The notes under the pieces were generated by a model. It ran no database searches. It was not told the DNA's origin and saw only the letters and a program-made list of their open reading frames with translations. The position numbers and the translations under genes were made by a program. From Dietzia sp. NCCP-2495 (GTDB lineage Bacteria > Actinomycetota > Actinomycetes > Mycobacteriales > Mycobacteriaceae), in assembly GCF_026011735.1 (NCBI RefSeq), contig NZ_BRVN01000012.1:1-64000 (forward strand): a stretch of DNA of 64,000 nt, written 5' to 3'. This document shows positions 18,555-26,729 of the stretch, in pieces; positions within the stretch are counted from its first letter, which is position 1, and every line of letters begins with the position of its first letter.

Positions 18555-19796
18555 TCAGCCGGCGGGGGTGATGGAGACGATGCCCCAGGTACCGTCCTCG
18601 TTCTCCGCCACCCGCACGCGCTGGTGGATGAGGACCGGCTCCGACTCCGGCGGGAACTCCGTCAGATCCACCTCGAGAAGAGTGGGGCCGAGCTCGCGGA
18701 TCTCCACGCAGTGCGACGTTCCCTCCGCGAGACGATCGATCCCCTCACTGCGCAACTGGTCCTCGGTCATCCGACTCGACGGGGACACCGCCTCGAACGC
18801 CTTCTCCGCCGACCGCTCGACGTAGTAGGCGTGGTCAAACGCCAATACCGTGTCGGCCGGGCTGTCGAGCGAACCAGGGCCGGATCCCCGCACGCGCCCG
18901 TCCTCGACCGTGTCGGCGCACCCCGGGTTCGCCGCGGCGGTCGGGGCGGCCTCGGGCGCGGTGGCTGAGCGGGTCACGAAGAACCCGAGGATCGCCGACC
19001 CACCCAGAACCGCGGCACCCGCTGCCGCCAGGACGGCGATCCGCACCGGTCGACGCGACCACAATGGGCTGGCCCTTTCCGACTCGGACGACCGGGCCGC
19101 AGCGGCGGCGTCTGCGCCTGAACCGACTGCGCCCGCGGCGACAGGTGCAGTGGTCGGTACGGGTGCAGTGGTCGGTACGGGTGCCGGGGCAGCTGGGGAC
19201 GCGGCAGGAGGTGACGCCGGAGTCGCCGAGGAAGCGGGAGCCTGCGAGGGCTCGGACACCGGCGCCGACGCACGAGGCGGCGCGGGTGAGCGTTCGGCCA
19301 CGGGTGAGGGCCCGGCCGCGGGTTCGGGGCGGGCGGCGGGCTCGGTCCCGGTGGGCCGAGCCGCGGTCCCGGGGACCCGGCGCAGCGGAAGTGTCGACAG
19401 GTCGGATTCCGCGTCAGGACCGGCCACGGGACCAGTGGAGGGCCCCGAGGAAGGTGTAGTCGCGGCGCCCGTGGAGGCATTCGATGCGGCGGCGGTGTCG
19501 GAACCCCCCGCGGAGTCGCGGCGCTCCCCGTGGGTCGACGCCCCGTCCGCAGGCGCACTGCGCCGCCGCGCCCCCAGGGTGATCCGGGTCGGAAGGACCC
19601 GGTTCGAGTCGGACCGGCTCCCCTGTTCGGCCCGCCCGGCATCGGCCTCCGCGGCATCGGCGGCCGACGGGGTGACGGGCGGGGTGGCCGCGACCGACGG
19701 ATCAGTGGTCGGTCCGGTCCGCAGCCACGGAGGGACGGTCACCTCCGGGAGAGGCGGCACGGCGGCGTCGTCGTCAGATCCCGTCCGATCCGCCAC
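18555..19796 (-). CDS. Membrane protein with long Pro/Ala-rich cytosolic region
   Basis: 413 residues from a GTG at 19796 with GGAGGGAG upstream. The first 265 residues are low-complexity (Ala, Pro, Ser, Thr), one helix follows (about 272-300, IAVLAAAGAAVLGGSAILGFFV), then an extracytoplasmic domain of about 110 residues with an NTF2-like look (LAFDHAYYVERSAEKAFEAV, ending ENEDGTWGIVSITPAG). It is probably a small solute-binding or protein-interaction domain; no function known. Its DNA includes two adjacent 18-bp copies (19141-19176). Convergent with the LCP gene. Confidence 0.78.
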   Translation of the reverse strand: MADRTGSDDDAAVPPLPEVTVPPWLRTGPTTDPSVAATPPVTPSAADAAEADAGRAEQGSRSDSNRVLPTRITLGARRRSAPADGASTHGERRDSAGGSDTAAASNASTGAATTPSSGPSTGPVAGPDAESDLSTLPLRRVPGTAARPTGTEPAARPEPAAGPSPVAERSPAPPRASAPVSEPSQAPASSATPASPPAASPAAPAPVPTTAPVPTTAPVAAGAVGSGADAAAAARSSESERASPLWSRRPVRIAVLAAAGAAVLGGSAILGFFVTRSATAPEAAPTAAANPGCADTVEDGRVRGSGPGSLDSPADTVLAFDHAYYVERSAEKAFEAVSPSSRMTEDQLRSEGIDRLAEGTSHCVEIRELGPTLLEVDLTEFPPESEPVLIHQRVRVAENEDGTWGIVSITPAG

Positions 19797-19918
19797 AACC
19801 CCACTCCCTCCGTCACCACAACCCACGTCAGACGACGCGGGTGACTGTGAGAATCCTAAGCGCCACAGAGCACACTCGGGGAGTCGACCTCCCACCGCCC
19901 GCCGCCGGACACGACAGC

Positions 19919-19950
19919 GGGCCGCGCCGACATCGAGGTCGGCGCGGCCC
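19919..19950 (-). terminator. Hairpin terminator downstream of the DUF5926 gene
   Basis: Perfect 13-bp stem (19919-19931 with 19938-19950), 6-nt loop, 45 nt after the minus-strand stop at 19995. Confidence 0.75.
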
Positions 19951-19994
19951 GGGAGCCAAACCCCGGTGTCCGCGACGGCCGGGGGAAGCGGAGA

Positions 19995-20903
19995 TCAGCG
20001 GAGGGTCACCTGGCGCGAACGGAGCCCGTCGCGCGAGGAACGCTCCTCGGAGGTGAGCGGCGCGTCGACCGCCAGGGCCTCGGCCAGTCGCGCGTCGAGC
20101 GCCTGCAGACCGGCCGCCCACTCCTGGTGGTGCATCTCGCGATCGAGATCGAACACCGGGACCAGCACACCGTGCGTCCGGAAGGAGCCCGCGAAACGCG
20201 AGCCCTCGCCCAGATCCAGGCCGTCGGCCGCATGCACGCGGGCCAGGGCCTCGAACAGCTTGTCCTCGTCCTCCGGGCGGACCCACCGGATGTGGGCCTT
20301 CTCGCCCGTGTCGACCCACCACGCCGCCTCGACGCCCTCGGCCTCGACGCGCGCCGAGGGCATCATGACCTCGTTGGCGTTGCGCACGGCCTGCGCGATC
20401 TCCGGAGCCACCTCGACGCCCTCGGCGACCCACCACGAGAAGTCGTCGTGGACCACGATCTCCAGCGGAGCGTCGGCCACCACGATGTCGGCCAGCGCCG
20501 GGGTGTCACCGTTCGGGTGCGCGGAGGTCAACGTCTCGCCGCCACCGGCGCGCCGGGCCCAGTCCACGGCATACGCCAGGTCGGCGGCCACATCGGGCCC
20601 GTGGACCTGCACCTGCAATCCCACCAGGGCCTCGCCACCGAGCGTCTCGTCGCGCACCAGGGCGGCGATGGCCCCGGGCAGGACGGTCGCGATGGTGACG
20701 TCGCGGCCCTCCCCGACCGTGGTCAGGCGCCCGGTGGCCGACGGAACGAACTCGCGCATCGCCACCATGTCGCACTCGCCGGCGAACCCGGCGAACGGAC
20801 GCGGAGCGACGCTCAGTTGCTCACGTTCGGCCGCGCGTGCGGCGAGTTTTGCCTGGCGGTTACTGCCCGGCTTCGGCTCGTTACTGCGATTGCGTCTACC
20901 CAC
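19995..20903 (-). CDS. DUF5926 family protein
   Basis: 302 residues. The sequence is characteristic of a conserved actinobacterial family of unknown function: basic N-terminus (GRRNRSNEPKPGSNRQAKLAARAAERE), then FAGFAGECDMVAMREFVPSATG and FSWWVAEGVEVAPEIAQA. No signal or membrane helix; cytosolic. The GTG at 20903 lies 7 nt after TATCGT (20916-20911), giving a leaderless start; an upstream GTG in frame is less likely. Downstream of glpQ, the usual context of this family. Confidence 0.85.
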   Translation of the reverse strand: MGRRNRSNEPKPGSNRQAKLAARAAEREQLSVAPRPFAGFAGECDMVAMREFVPSATGRLTTVGEGRDVTIATVLPGAIAALVRDETLGGEALVGLQVQVHGPDVAADLAYAVDWARRAGGGETLTSAHPNGDTPALADIVVADAPLEIVVHDDFSWWVAEGVEVAPEIAQAVRNANEVMMPSARVEAEGVEAAWWVDTGEKAHIRWVRPEDEDKLFEALARVHAADGLDLGEGSRFAGSFRTHGVLVPVFDLDREMHHQEWAAGLQALDARLAEALAVDAPLTSEERSSRDGLRSRQVTLR

Positions 20904-20993
20904 GTACACCACGATACGGTGCGCTCCGGGCGCCTGTGCCCGGACCACGGACTTCGGCGCGCGGGCGTTTCCGCCCAGGGTCGGACGCGCGGG

Positions 20994-21911
20994 TCACAGC
21001 CCGACCGCGCCCGCCGTTCCGGTGGTCTCGGTCGCCCCGTCCGCACCGCCGCTGACAACACCGCCGCCGACGGCGCCGGTCTCACCGGTCTCACCGGCCG
21101 CGCCGTTCTTCCCGGCCCCGTCGAGCACGGTCAGCGCGCGCGAGGGGACATTGGTGCCCACCCACTCGATGCCGAGGTCGCGGCAGAGCAGCAGGTCGGC
21201 GGGGTCGTCGACGGTCCAGCAGTAGGTGCCCATGCCGCGCGAGCGCCAGTAGTCGACCAGCCAGGGCCGCGCCCGGATCGCACCGATGCTCGGCCCCATG
21301 AGCTGCGCGCCGAACCCCTCGGCGGGCCAGGACTTGAGGACGTTGCGCCGCTCGCGCAACTGCACCGTCGGCACCTGCGGGACGAGCTGCCGGAACCGCC
21401 GCACGGCCATCACGGAGAAACTCATCATCACGGCTCGGGACTCGGCGAAGCTGTCCGGCCGGTCCAGGCCGAAGTACGCGAGCTCGTCCCGCACGGCGAC
21501 CTCGACCTTGCCGCCCGAGGGCACGGGGTGCTTGGTCTCGATGAACAGCTTGACCTGCGGGTACGCCTCAGCGAGCACGAGGAAGCTGCGGAGCGTCAGG
21601 ACGGACTCGGGCGCGGAGTGGACGGGGTGCCAGGACCCCACGTCGATGCCAGACAGTTGGTCGAGCGTGCTGGAGTGCACCCACAGGTCGCGGTCTCCGA
21701 CACGGCTGGTGCAGGGGTCGTGCAGGAGGACAGGGACGCCGTCGGCGGTGAGCCGCACGTCCAGTTCGAGCGCCTCGGCCCCCTGCTCGAGCGCCCGCTG
21801 GTAGGCGACGCGGGTGAGCTCGGGGTATTCGGCGGAGGCACCGCGGTGGGCCACGACCCCGCTCCGGGTGGACACCGGGGACGGCAGGTGGGTGGTCGCG
21901 TGAACCGTCAC
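20994..21911 (-). CDS. glpQ: Glycerophosphodiester phosphodiesterase
   Basis: 305 residues. It hydrolyses glycerophosphodiesters to glycerol-3-phosphate and an alcohol. GDPD-domain motifs are VAHRGASAEYPE (about 19-30), ALELDVRLTADG and VLLHDP, with FIETKHP following. The last 35 residues are a Gly/Thr tail absent from the short family form. No signal peptide was seen. The GTG at 21911 has GGAAGGAG 6-7 nt upstream. Counterpart of M. tuberculosis GlpQ1 (Rv3842c), 20 nt downstream of the DUF4328 gene. Confidence 0.92.
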   Translation of the reverse strand: MTVHATTHLPSPVSTRSGVVAHRGASAEYPELTRVAYQRALEQGAEALELDVRLTADGVPVLLHDPCTSRVGDRDLWVHSSTLDQLSGIDVGSWHPVHSAPESVLTLRSFLVLAEAYPQVKLFIETKHPVPSGGKVEVAVRDELAYFGLDRPDSFAESRAVMMSFSVMAVRRFRQLVPQVPTVQLRERRNVLKSWPAEGFGAQLMGPSIGAIRARPWLVDYWRSRGMGTYCWTVDDPADLLLCRDLGIEWVGTNVPSRALTVLDGAGKNGAAGETGETGAVGGGVVSGGADGATETTGTAGAVGL

Positions 21912-21931
21912 GTCTCGCTCCTTCCGGGCGA

Positions 21932-22759
21932 CTATCTACGGTCCACGATCCCCGCCGCGATCAACCGCCTGGTGAATCGTGGGGAAGGGTCGTCGAAACT
22001 CCGCATGACAGACCGTGTCTGGTGGACGGCCCAGGCGGCGGCGAGTGCCGCGATGGCGGTGAAGAGGACGGTGTCGGCGGCGGCCTGGGGTCCGTCGCCG
22101 GTGCTGCGCCAGAACGCCACGGCCACTGCCACGACGTTGATCGCCCACGCCGCCCACCAGCGGCGCAGTGCGGATCGGGAGGGGGCGCGGGGGGACGCCC
22201 GGCGGAGTTCTTCCAGGTAGACGGGGAGGCGGAAGAAGTTGACGACGACGACGAGGCTCCCCAGCCACAGGTCGAGCCTCGACCGGGGGTCCGTCCCGGG
22301 CTCGAACACCCGGCGGCGCGTCCGCACGAGCCAGGCGGTCGCGGTGACGGCCGCGCACACCGCCACGACGAGGGAGACCCCGCCGGTGACCCAGACGAGT
22401 GCCGTGGTGACGGCGTCGATCCACCAGGGCGCGACCCGGTTCGCGTAGACGGCCAGGGCGAGGTACCGCAGGCCGTGGGCGATCGCGGTGCCGATCAGCC
22501 AGACGTAGGCGGAGGTGAGGATCCCGGGTGCGGCGGAGGCCAGTAGGGCCCGGGCCGGGGCCGGCTCGGTCTCGAGCCGGCGTGGGATAGCGACCAGCGG
22601 CAGACCCCAACGGGGGGTGGCGGGGTACCGCGGGGTCGTGCTCCCCCAGGCGGGTCCGGACCGGTACCGCGGTTGCGGGGGGCGGGCGGTGTCGGTGGGC
22701 TGCCGCCACGGAGGGTGGGCGACCCACTGCCACTGCCGCGGGCGTCCCGGTGTGGTCAT
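21932..22759 (-). CDS. DUF4328 family membrane protein (Rv3843c-like)
   Basis: 275 residues. A Pro/Trp/Arg-rich cytosolic N-terminus (WQWVAHPPWRQP, RYRSGPAW) is followed by four to five membrane helices. These include WLIGTAIAHGLRYLALAVYA, ALVWVTGGVSLVVAVCAAVTATAWLV and a final helix before VHQTRSVM. The arrangement matches DUF4328 proteins; no function known. A second ATG three codons upstream (22768) is possible. Position upstream of glpQ matches Rv3843c-Rv3842c. Confidence 0.82.
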   Translation of the reverse strand: MTTPGRPRQWQWVAHPPWRQPTDTARPPQPRYRSGPAWGSTTPRYPATPRWGLPLVAIPRRLETEPAPARALLASAAPGILTSAYVWLIGTAIAHGLRYLALAVYANRVAPWWIDAVTTALVWVTGGVSLVVAVCAAVTATAWLVRTRRRVFEPGTDPRSRLDLWLGSLVVVVNFFRLPVYLEELRRASPRAPSRSALRRWWAAWAINVVAVAVAFWRSTGDGPQAAADTVLFTAIAALAAAWAVHQTRSVMRSFDDPSPRFTRRLIAAGIVDRR

Positions 22760-22805
22760 GCGGTCCATGCTGGCACAGCAGTGGCCGGAGGCGGAGGATG
22801 GACAC

Positions 22806-23186
22806 ATGACTGTGACGTGTCTTCGTGTCCACGACCTCGTCTCGGGCGAGGTCGATCCCGGCGGTGCCCACGTCGTTCTGGTGGACCGCCTGTGGCCGCG
22901 GGGCGTGCGCAAGGAGTCCTTCTCCTATGACGAGTGGTGCAAGGACGCCGCTCCCAGTACCGACCTGCGGAAGGAGTTCCATTCCGGGGAGCTCGATTTC
23001 GAAGAGTTCGCCGAGCGGTATCGCGCCGAGCTGGACAGCGGCGACGCGGCCGAGGCTGTCGATCATCTGGCCGAACTGTCCTCGGATGGTGGGCTCGTCC
23101 TGGCGTACGCGGCCAGGGACACCGAACGAAATCACGCCCTGGTTCTGGCGGAGGTCGTCCGCGACGGGGGTGCTCGTCACCGATAG
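22806..23186 (+). CDS. DUF488 family protein
   Basis: 126 residues, full length for the family. Hallmarks are VLVDRLWPRGVRKESFSYDEW at about 24-44, the FHSGELDFEEFAERYRAEL segment and LVLAYAARDTERNHALVL. These small cytosolic proteins have no established function. The ATG at 22806 has GGAGG 7 nt upstream. Divergent from the DUF4328 gene. Confidence 0.9.
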   Translation: MTVTCLRVHDLVSGEVDPGGAHVVLVDRLWPRGVRKESFSYDEWCKDAAPSTDLRKEFHSGELDFEEFAERYRAELDSGDAAEAVDHLAELSSDGGLVLAYAARDTERNHALVLAEVVRDGGARHR

Positions 23187-23252
23187 TTCATGTTCGCATC
23201 ATCACCAATAGGTGACGGAACGCCTCTCGGTCTGTAGTGTTCTCACCAGTAG

Positions 23253-23282
23253 TTGAAACAGTACGTTGTATTTCTGTAGACC
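23253..23282 (+). promoter_or_regulatory. Candidate cspA promoter with long leader
   Basis: TTGAAA (23253-23258) and TAGACC (23277-23282) are 18 bp apart. The transcript would have a leader of about 105 nt, in keeping with the structured leaders of cold-shock genes. A clear SD (GAAAGGA) precedes the ATG at 23393. Confidence 0.4.
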
Positions 23283-23392
23283 AGCGTCCTCGTCGAGGGC
23301 GATGCGGCACCGCAGGGAAACACAGCTCGCTCTCTGCTGCATCACCCTGATGCTCCGACAAGCGGAGCATCGACTCTCGAAAGGACGCCGAT

Positions 23393-23596
23393 ATGGCTAC
23401 CGGCACCGTGAAGTGGTTCAACGCTGACAAGGGCTTCGGCTTCATCGCCCCCGACGACGGCTCGGCCGACGTCTTCGCCCACTTCTCCGCCATCAACGGC
23501 TCGGGCTACCGCTCGCTCGAGGAGAACCAGCAGGTCTCCTTCGACGTCGCGCAGGGCGCCAAGGGCCTGCAGGCCGAGAACATCACCGTTCTCTGA
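23393..23596 (+). CDS. cspA: Cold-shock protein (CspA family)
   Basis: 67 residues, one OB fold. RNP1 is KGFGFI and RNP2 is VFAHFSAI; the family start [15 protein letters not shown] is complete. It binds single-stranded RNA or DNA and acts as an RNA chaperone. Monocistronic: long leader upstream and a strong hairpin downstream. Confidence 0.97.
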   Translation: MATGTVKWFNADKGFGFIAPDDGSADVFAHFSAINGSGYRSLEENQQVSFDVAQGAKGLQAENITVL

Positions 23597-23672
23597 TCTT
23601 CAGCCTCGTGCTGACGAGCACGCGGGCGTCGTGATTTCCACGACAGACCCCAGCTCGCCTCAGATCGCATGA

Positions 23673-23709
23673 GAAGGGCCCGGCCGGGATTCTCCCGGCC
23701 GGGCCCTTC
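23673..23709. terminator. Bidirectional hairpin between cspA and msrA
   Basis: Perfect 16-bp stem (23673-23688 with 23694-23709), 5-nt loop, followed by TTCTC on the plus strand and lying between two convergent genes. Confidence 0.85.
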
Positions 23710-23757
23710 TTCTCGTGTCCGTACCCGCCCGCGCTGAGCCGGGCCCGGTCAGCCGCA

Positions 23758-24435
23758 TCAGACCGGACAGGCGATCCCGCTGCGCACGTGGCAGTCGTAG
23801 CCGCCGGGGTTCTTGACGAGGTACTGCTGGTGGTAGTCCTCGGCGAAGTAGTACGTCCCGGCCCGGACCTCCTCGAGCATCCCGATCTCGGTGGTCACCG
23901 CACCGCGACCGGCCGCCGAGAGCGCGTCGGCGTATCCCGCCGAGATCCTGCGCGCCGTCTCCAACTGCTCGTGGGTCGTGGTCAGGACCGCCGAGCGGTA
24001 CTGCGTCCCCACATCGTTCCCCTGACGCATCCCCTGGGTCGGGTCATGCCACTCGAAGTACGTGGCGAGCAATTTCTCGACCGGCAACGCCTCCGGATCG
24101 AACACCACCAGCACCGCCTCGGTGTGCCCGGTCGCCCCCGTGCACACCTCCTGGTAGGTGGGGTTGGGCGTCCAGCCGCCGGCATACACCGCGGCTGTCG
24201 TCCACACGCCGTCGAGTTCCCAGAGCACACGTTCGGCGCCCCAGAAACAGCCCATCCCCAGGACGATCACCTCGTGCCCCTCCGGGTACGGTCCCGTCAT
24301 GGGATTGCCGGTGACGATGTTCGCCGCGGCCACGGGGACGGACTCGGTCCGGCCCGGGAGAGCGGAGTCCTTCTCGATGACGGTGGACGCCGAGCGCAGC
24401 GCGGCGGTTCGAATGGAATCCTGTAGCCAGCCCAT
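23758..24435 (-). CDS. msrA: Peptide-methionine (S)-S-oxide reductase
   Basis: 225 residues. It reduces methionine-S-sulfoxide in proteins. The active-site motif GCFWGAER is at about 62-69; TGATGHTEAV, YFEWHDPTQ and AEDYHQQYL are also family hallmarks. The resolving Cys is probably in YDCHVRSGIACPV. An N-terminal extension of about 50 residues is shared with other actinobacterial MsrA. The ATG at 24435 is 6 nt after TACCCT (24447-24442): leaderless. Confidence 0.96.
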   Translation of the reverse strand: MGWLQDSIRTAALRSASTVIEKDSALPGRTESVPVAAANIVTGNPMTGPYPEGHEVIVLGMGCFWGAERVLWELDGVWTTAAVYAGGWTPNPTYQEVCTGATGHTEAVLVVFDPEALPVEKLLATYFEWHDPTQGMRQGNDVGTQYRSAVLTTTHEQLETARRISAGYADALSAAGRGAVTTEIGMLEEVRAGTYYFAEDYHQQYLVKNPGGYDCHVRSGIACPV

Positions 24436-24539
24436 GCCGCCAGGGTAGCGCCGTACGGGAATCGAGATGCAGGCGTGATGTGACGGAAGCCATAGTCGGG
24501 GTTATGGTGAACCGGAGTACGACCGAGGGGGAATCCGAG

Positions 24540-24713
24540 ATGACGACGTCGAAACCTGCCGCACAGCACCTGCGTGACATCCTCGAGCACCGGCAGGAGC
24601 AGCCGTTCGAAGGCTCCGGCAGCAGCGACCACTGCAATCACCGCAACCTCTGGCTGCCCGTCGTCGCGGCGGTCGTCCTGCTCGGCATCCTCCTCGCGCT
24701 CCTCATCCTCTGA
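24540..24713 (+). CDS. Small C-tail-anchored membrane protein
   Basis: 57 residues. The first 37 are polar (TTSKPAAQHLRDILEHRQEQ) and include a His/Cys cluster (DHCNHRN). A single C-terminal helix follows (LWLPVVAAVVLLGILLALLIL). The ATG at 24540 has GAGGGGGAA about 6 nt upstream; TATGGT at 24503-24508 is a likely -10. No family recognised. The His/Cys cluster could bind metal, which is speculative. Confidence 0.7.
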   Translation: MTTSKPAAQHLRDILEHRQEQPFEGSGSSDHCNHRNLWLPVVAAVVLLGILLALLIL

Positions 24714-24761
24714 CCCGGCGCTGATCGCCCTCTGACCTGGCGCTACTCACCCTCAGACCTG
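24707..24761 (+). repeat. 22-bp tandem repeat spanning a stop codon
   Basis: Units at 24707-24728 and 24729-24750 plus a partial third. The first contains the TGA (24711-24713) of the small membrane protein; the second repeats CCTCTGACC with its TGA. Confidence 0.7.
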
Positions 24762-24808
24762 CACGGGTCCGGCTACCGCCCGAGTCCGCTCCCCCCGCAC
24801 CGAACTCG

Positions 24809-25276
24809 CTACCGCTCACCCCGGGTGACGAGATGCTCGCGGGCGACGCGGACGAGCAGCGGCGCCCACGGCGCGCAGTCCTCCTCCGCCAACCGTGCGA
24901 TCCCCTGCAGTTCCTCGTCCGGGACCCACCGCGCCTCGGCAATCTCCGCCCGCGGCTCGGGACGACCGTCGAGCCGGGCCGCGAACACCTCTGACACCAA
25001 CTCGAACCCGGGTTCGTTGGCCGTGGCCGTGATGTAGCGGCCCAGCGACTCGACACTGTCCGGGTGCAGGGTGACGCCCAGTTCCTCGTCGACCTCCCTG
25101 ATCGCGCACTCCAGTGGCGATTCCCCGGTTTCCCACTTCCCGCCGGGGAGCATGAACCGGTCCGTCCCCGCTTTCCGGACGGTCACCACGGCACCATCGG
25201 GCCGGGTCAGCACCACCGCCGACACTGATATGACATGTAATCTCGTCCTATCCGAGTGATCCACGTCCCCGATCAT
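24809..25276 (-). CDS. Nudix hydrolase
   Basis: 155 residues. The Nudix box GGKWETGESPLECAIREVDEELGV fits GX5EX7REUXEEXGU with all metal-binding Glu residues present (about 45-68). It hydrolyses a nucleoside diphosphate linked to X; the substrate is unknown. The ATG at 25276 begins 12 residues before the first strand; a longer frame upstream has an implausible composition. Confidence 0.88.
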   Translation of the reverse strand: MIGDVDHSDRTRLHVISVSAVVLTRPDGAVVTVRKAGTDRFMLPGGKWETGESPLECAIREVDEELGVTLHPDSVESLGRYITATANEPGFELVSEVFAARLDGRPEPRAEIAEARWVPDEELQGIARLAEEDCAPWAPLLVRVAREHLVTRGER

Positions 25277-25364
25277 GGCAGGTCCGTGCCGGTCCGACGA
25301 GGTGCACAGCCGGGCAGCCGACGCCACCGGGGTCGTCCGGTGGCCGCAGGTGTCGGGCGCACGC

Positions 25365-25394
25365 TGACGCGAGTCGGGATAGATCACTATGGTG
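25365..25394 (+). promoter_or_regulatory. Candidate sodA promoter
   Basis: TGACGC (25365-25370) and TATGGT (25389-25394), 18 bp apart, would give a leader of about 70 nt ending with the SD AAAGGA before the ATG at 25470. Confidence 0.35.
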
Positions 25395-25469
25395 GGACGT
25401 GGACCTCGTGACGACCGACACGGGCGAGACCCGACGCGAAACGTCACCCAACCGAAAGGACACTCCACT

Positions 25470-26072
25470 ATGGCCGAGTACGTTCTTCCCGATCTCGACT
25501 ACGACTACGGTGCTCTCGAGCCGCACATCTCGGGCGAGATCATGGAGCTCCACCACTCCAAGCACCACGCCACCTACGTCGCCGGCGCCAACACCGCCCT
25601 CGAGCAGCTCGCCGAGGCCCGTGAGGACGGCACCATCGCCGCCAAGGCCCCGCTGCTGAGCAAGAACCTGGCCTTCCACCTCGGTGGCCACACCAACCAC
25701 TCCGTGTTCTGGAAGAACATGTCGCCCAACGGTGGCGGCCAGCCCGAGGGTGAGCTGGGCGAGGCGATCACCGCCGAGTTCGGTTCCTTCGAGAAGTTCC
25801 AGGCCCACTTCAACGCCGCGGCCACCACCCTGCAGGGCTCGGGCTGGTCCGTCCTGGGCTTCGACCACATCGGTCAGCGCCTGGTCATCCAGCAGCTCAC
25901 CGACCAGCAGGGCAACATCTCCATCAACATCACCCCGCTGCTGATGCTGGACATGTGGGAGCACGCCTTCTACCTGCAGTACAAGAACGTCAAGCCGGAC
26001 TACGTCAAGGCCTGGTGGAACGTCATCAACTGGGAGGACGTGGCCGCGCGCTACGCCGCCGCCAAGGGCTGA
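25470..26072 (+). CDS. sodA: Superoxide dismutase (Mn/Fe family)
   Basis: 200 residues. It dismutates superoxide. Metal ligands are recognisable: [11 protein letters not shown] (first His), [14 protein letters not shown] (second His), and [14 protein letters not shown] (Asp and fourth His). GGH and SGWSVLGFD do not by themselves settle Mn versus Fe. No signal peptide, though homologous mycobacterial SodA is released by a SecA2-dependent route. Strong codon bias suggests high expression. Confidence 0.97.
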   Translation: MAEYVLPDLDYDYGALEPHISGEIMELHHSKHHATYVAGANTALEQLAEAREDGTIAAKAPLLSKNLAFHLGGHTNHSVFWKNMSPNGGGQPEGELGEAITAEFGSFEKFQAHFNAAATTLQGSGWSVLGFDHIGQRLVIQQLTDQQGNISINITPLLMLDMWEHAFYLQYKNVKPDYVKAWWNVINWEDVAARYAAAKG

Positions 26073-26117
26073 CCCAGCACCTAAAGCTCAGGGTCCACAC
26101 CGACCCGGCACAGAATG

Positions 26118-26153
26118 GACGGGCCCCCGCGCATCATTGCGCGGGGGCCCGTC
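26118..26153 (+). terminator. Strong hairpin terminator after sodA
   Basis: Perfect 16-bp stem (26118-26133 with 26138-26153) and a TCAT loop, followed by GGTCGTT. Confidence 0.88.
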
Positions 26154-26204
26154 GGTCGTTCAGTGGGCCCGTCGGCCTTTCAGCGGGCCTGCCGGCCGCT
26201 CACC
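26145..26204. repeat. 20-bp tandem repeat starting in the sodA terminator
   Basis: Three units (26145-26164, 26165-26184, 26185-26204) of the form GGGCCCGTCGGTCGTTCAGT with increasing divergence. The first includes part of the 3' arm of the sodA hairpin. No coding capacity was seen in 26073-26286 otherwise. Confidence 0.65.
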
Positions 26205-26286
26205 GGGACGGCGCCCTCAGGCGCGCCATCCGTGCTTGCCGGCCCTGCGACCGGGCCGGCAAGCACTGCGCCCCGCCCGACCTCGG

Positions 26287-26607
26287 TCAGCGGTCCGCCA
26301 AGGCGTAGGCCGCGGTCGACGCCACCGCCGTGACCGCGAGGACCGACGGCCACGCCCCGATCTGCTTGGCCAGCGGATGCGAGGCCCCGAACGCGCCGAC
26401 GTACAGAGCCGACAACCCCACCGTGGTGGGCACGGTGGTGGTGGCGAGCCACGAGCGGCCCGCCCACACGCCGGCCGCTGCCAGCACCACCCCACCGAGC
26501 GGGCGGACGCCGGTCTCGCGGGCCGTCAGCCAGCCTCCGAGCAGACCGCCGGCGACCACCGTCGCCGTGGACACGTCCTGAGCATTCTTGATGTCGATCA
26601 TTCCCAT
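26287..26607 (-). CDS. Small multi-pass membrane protein, function unknown
   Basis: 106 residues with three to four hydrophobic segments (STATVVAGGLLGGWL, PLGGVVLAAAGVWAG, TTVGLSALYVGAFG, SVLAVTAVASTAAYAL). No family recognised. The ATG at 26607 lies 6 nt after TAGTAT (26619-26614), supporting this start over the ATG two codons later. Confidence 0.7.
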   Translation of the reverse strand: MGMIDIKNAQDVSTATVVAGGLLGGWLTARETGVRPLGGVVLAAAGVWAGRSWLATTTVPTTVGLSALYVGAFGASHPLAKQIGAWPSVLAVTAVASTAAYALADR

Positions 26608-26683
26608 ACCCGGATACTACGAGGACACAGGCGGGAGAGGGCCCCCGGTCAGTTGTCCAGTTCGGTAGCGTGCGAGCCCGGGT

Positions 26684-26699
26684 GGTGACACGTGTCACC
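26684..26699. promoter_or_regulatory. Perfect palindrome upstream of the ceramidase gene
   Basis: GGTGACACGTGTCACC is a 16-bp perfect palindrome centred 38 bp before the ATG and 14 bp after a possible -10 (TAGCGT, 26665-26670). Position suits a repressor operator; the regulator is unknown. Confidence 0.5.
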
Positions 26700-26729
26700 C
26701 CCGGACGCAGACGCCACAGGAGAGCCCCG

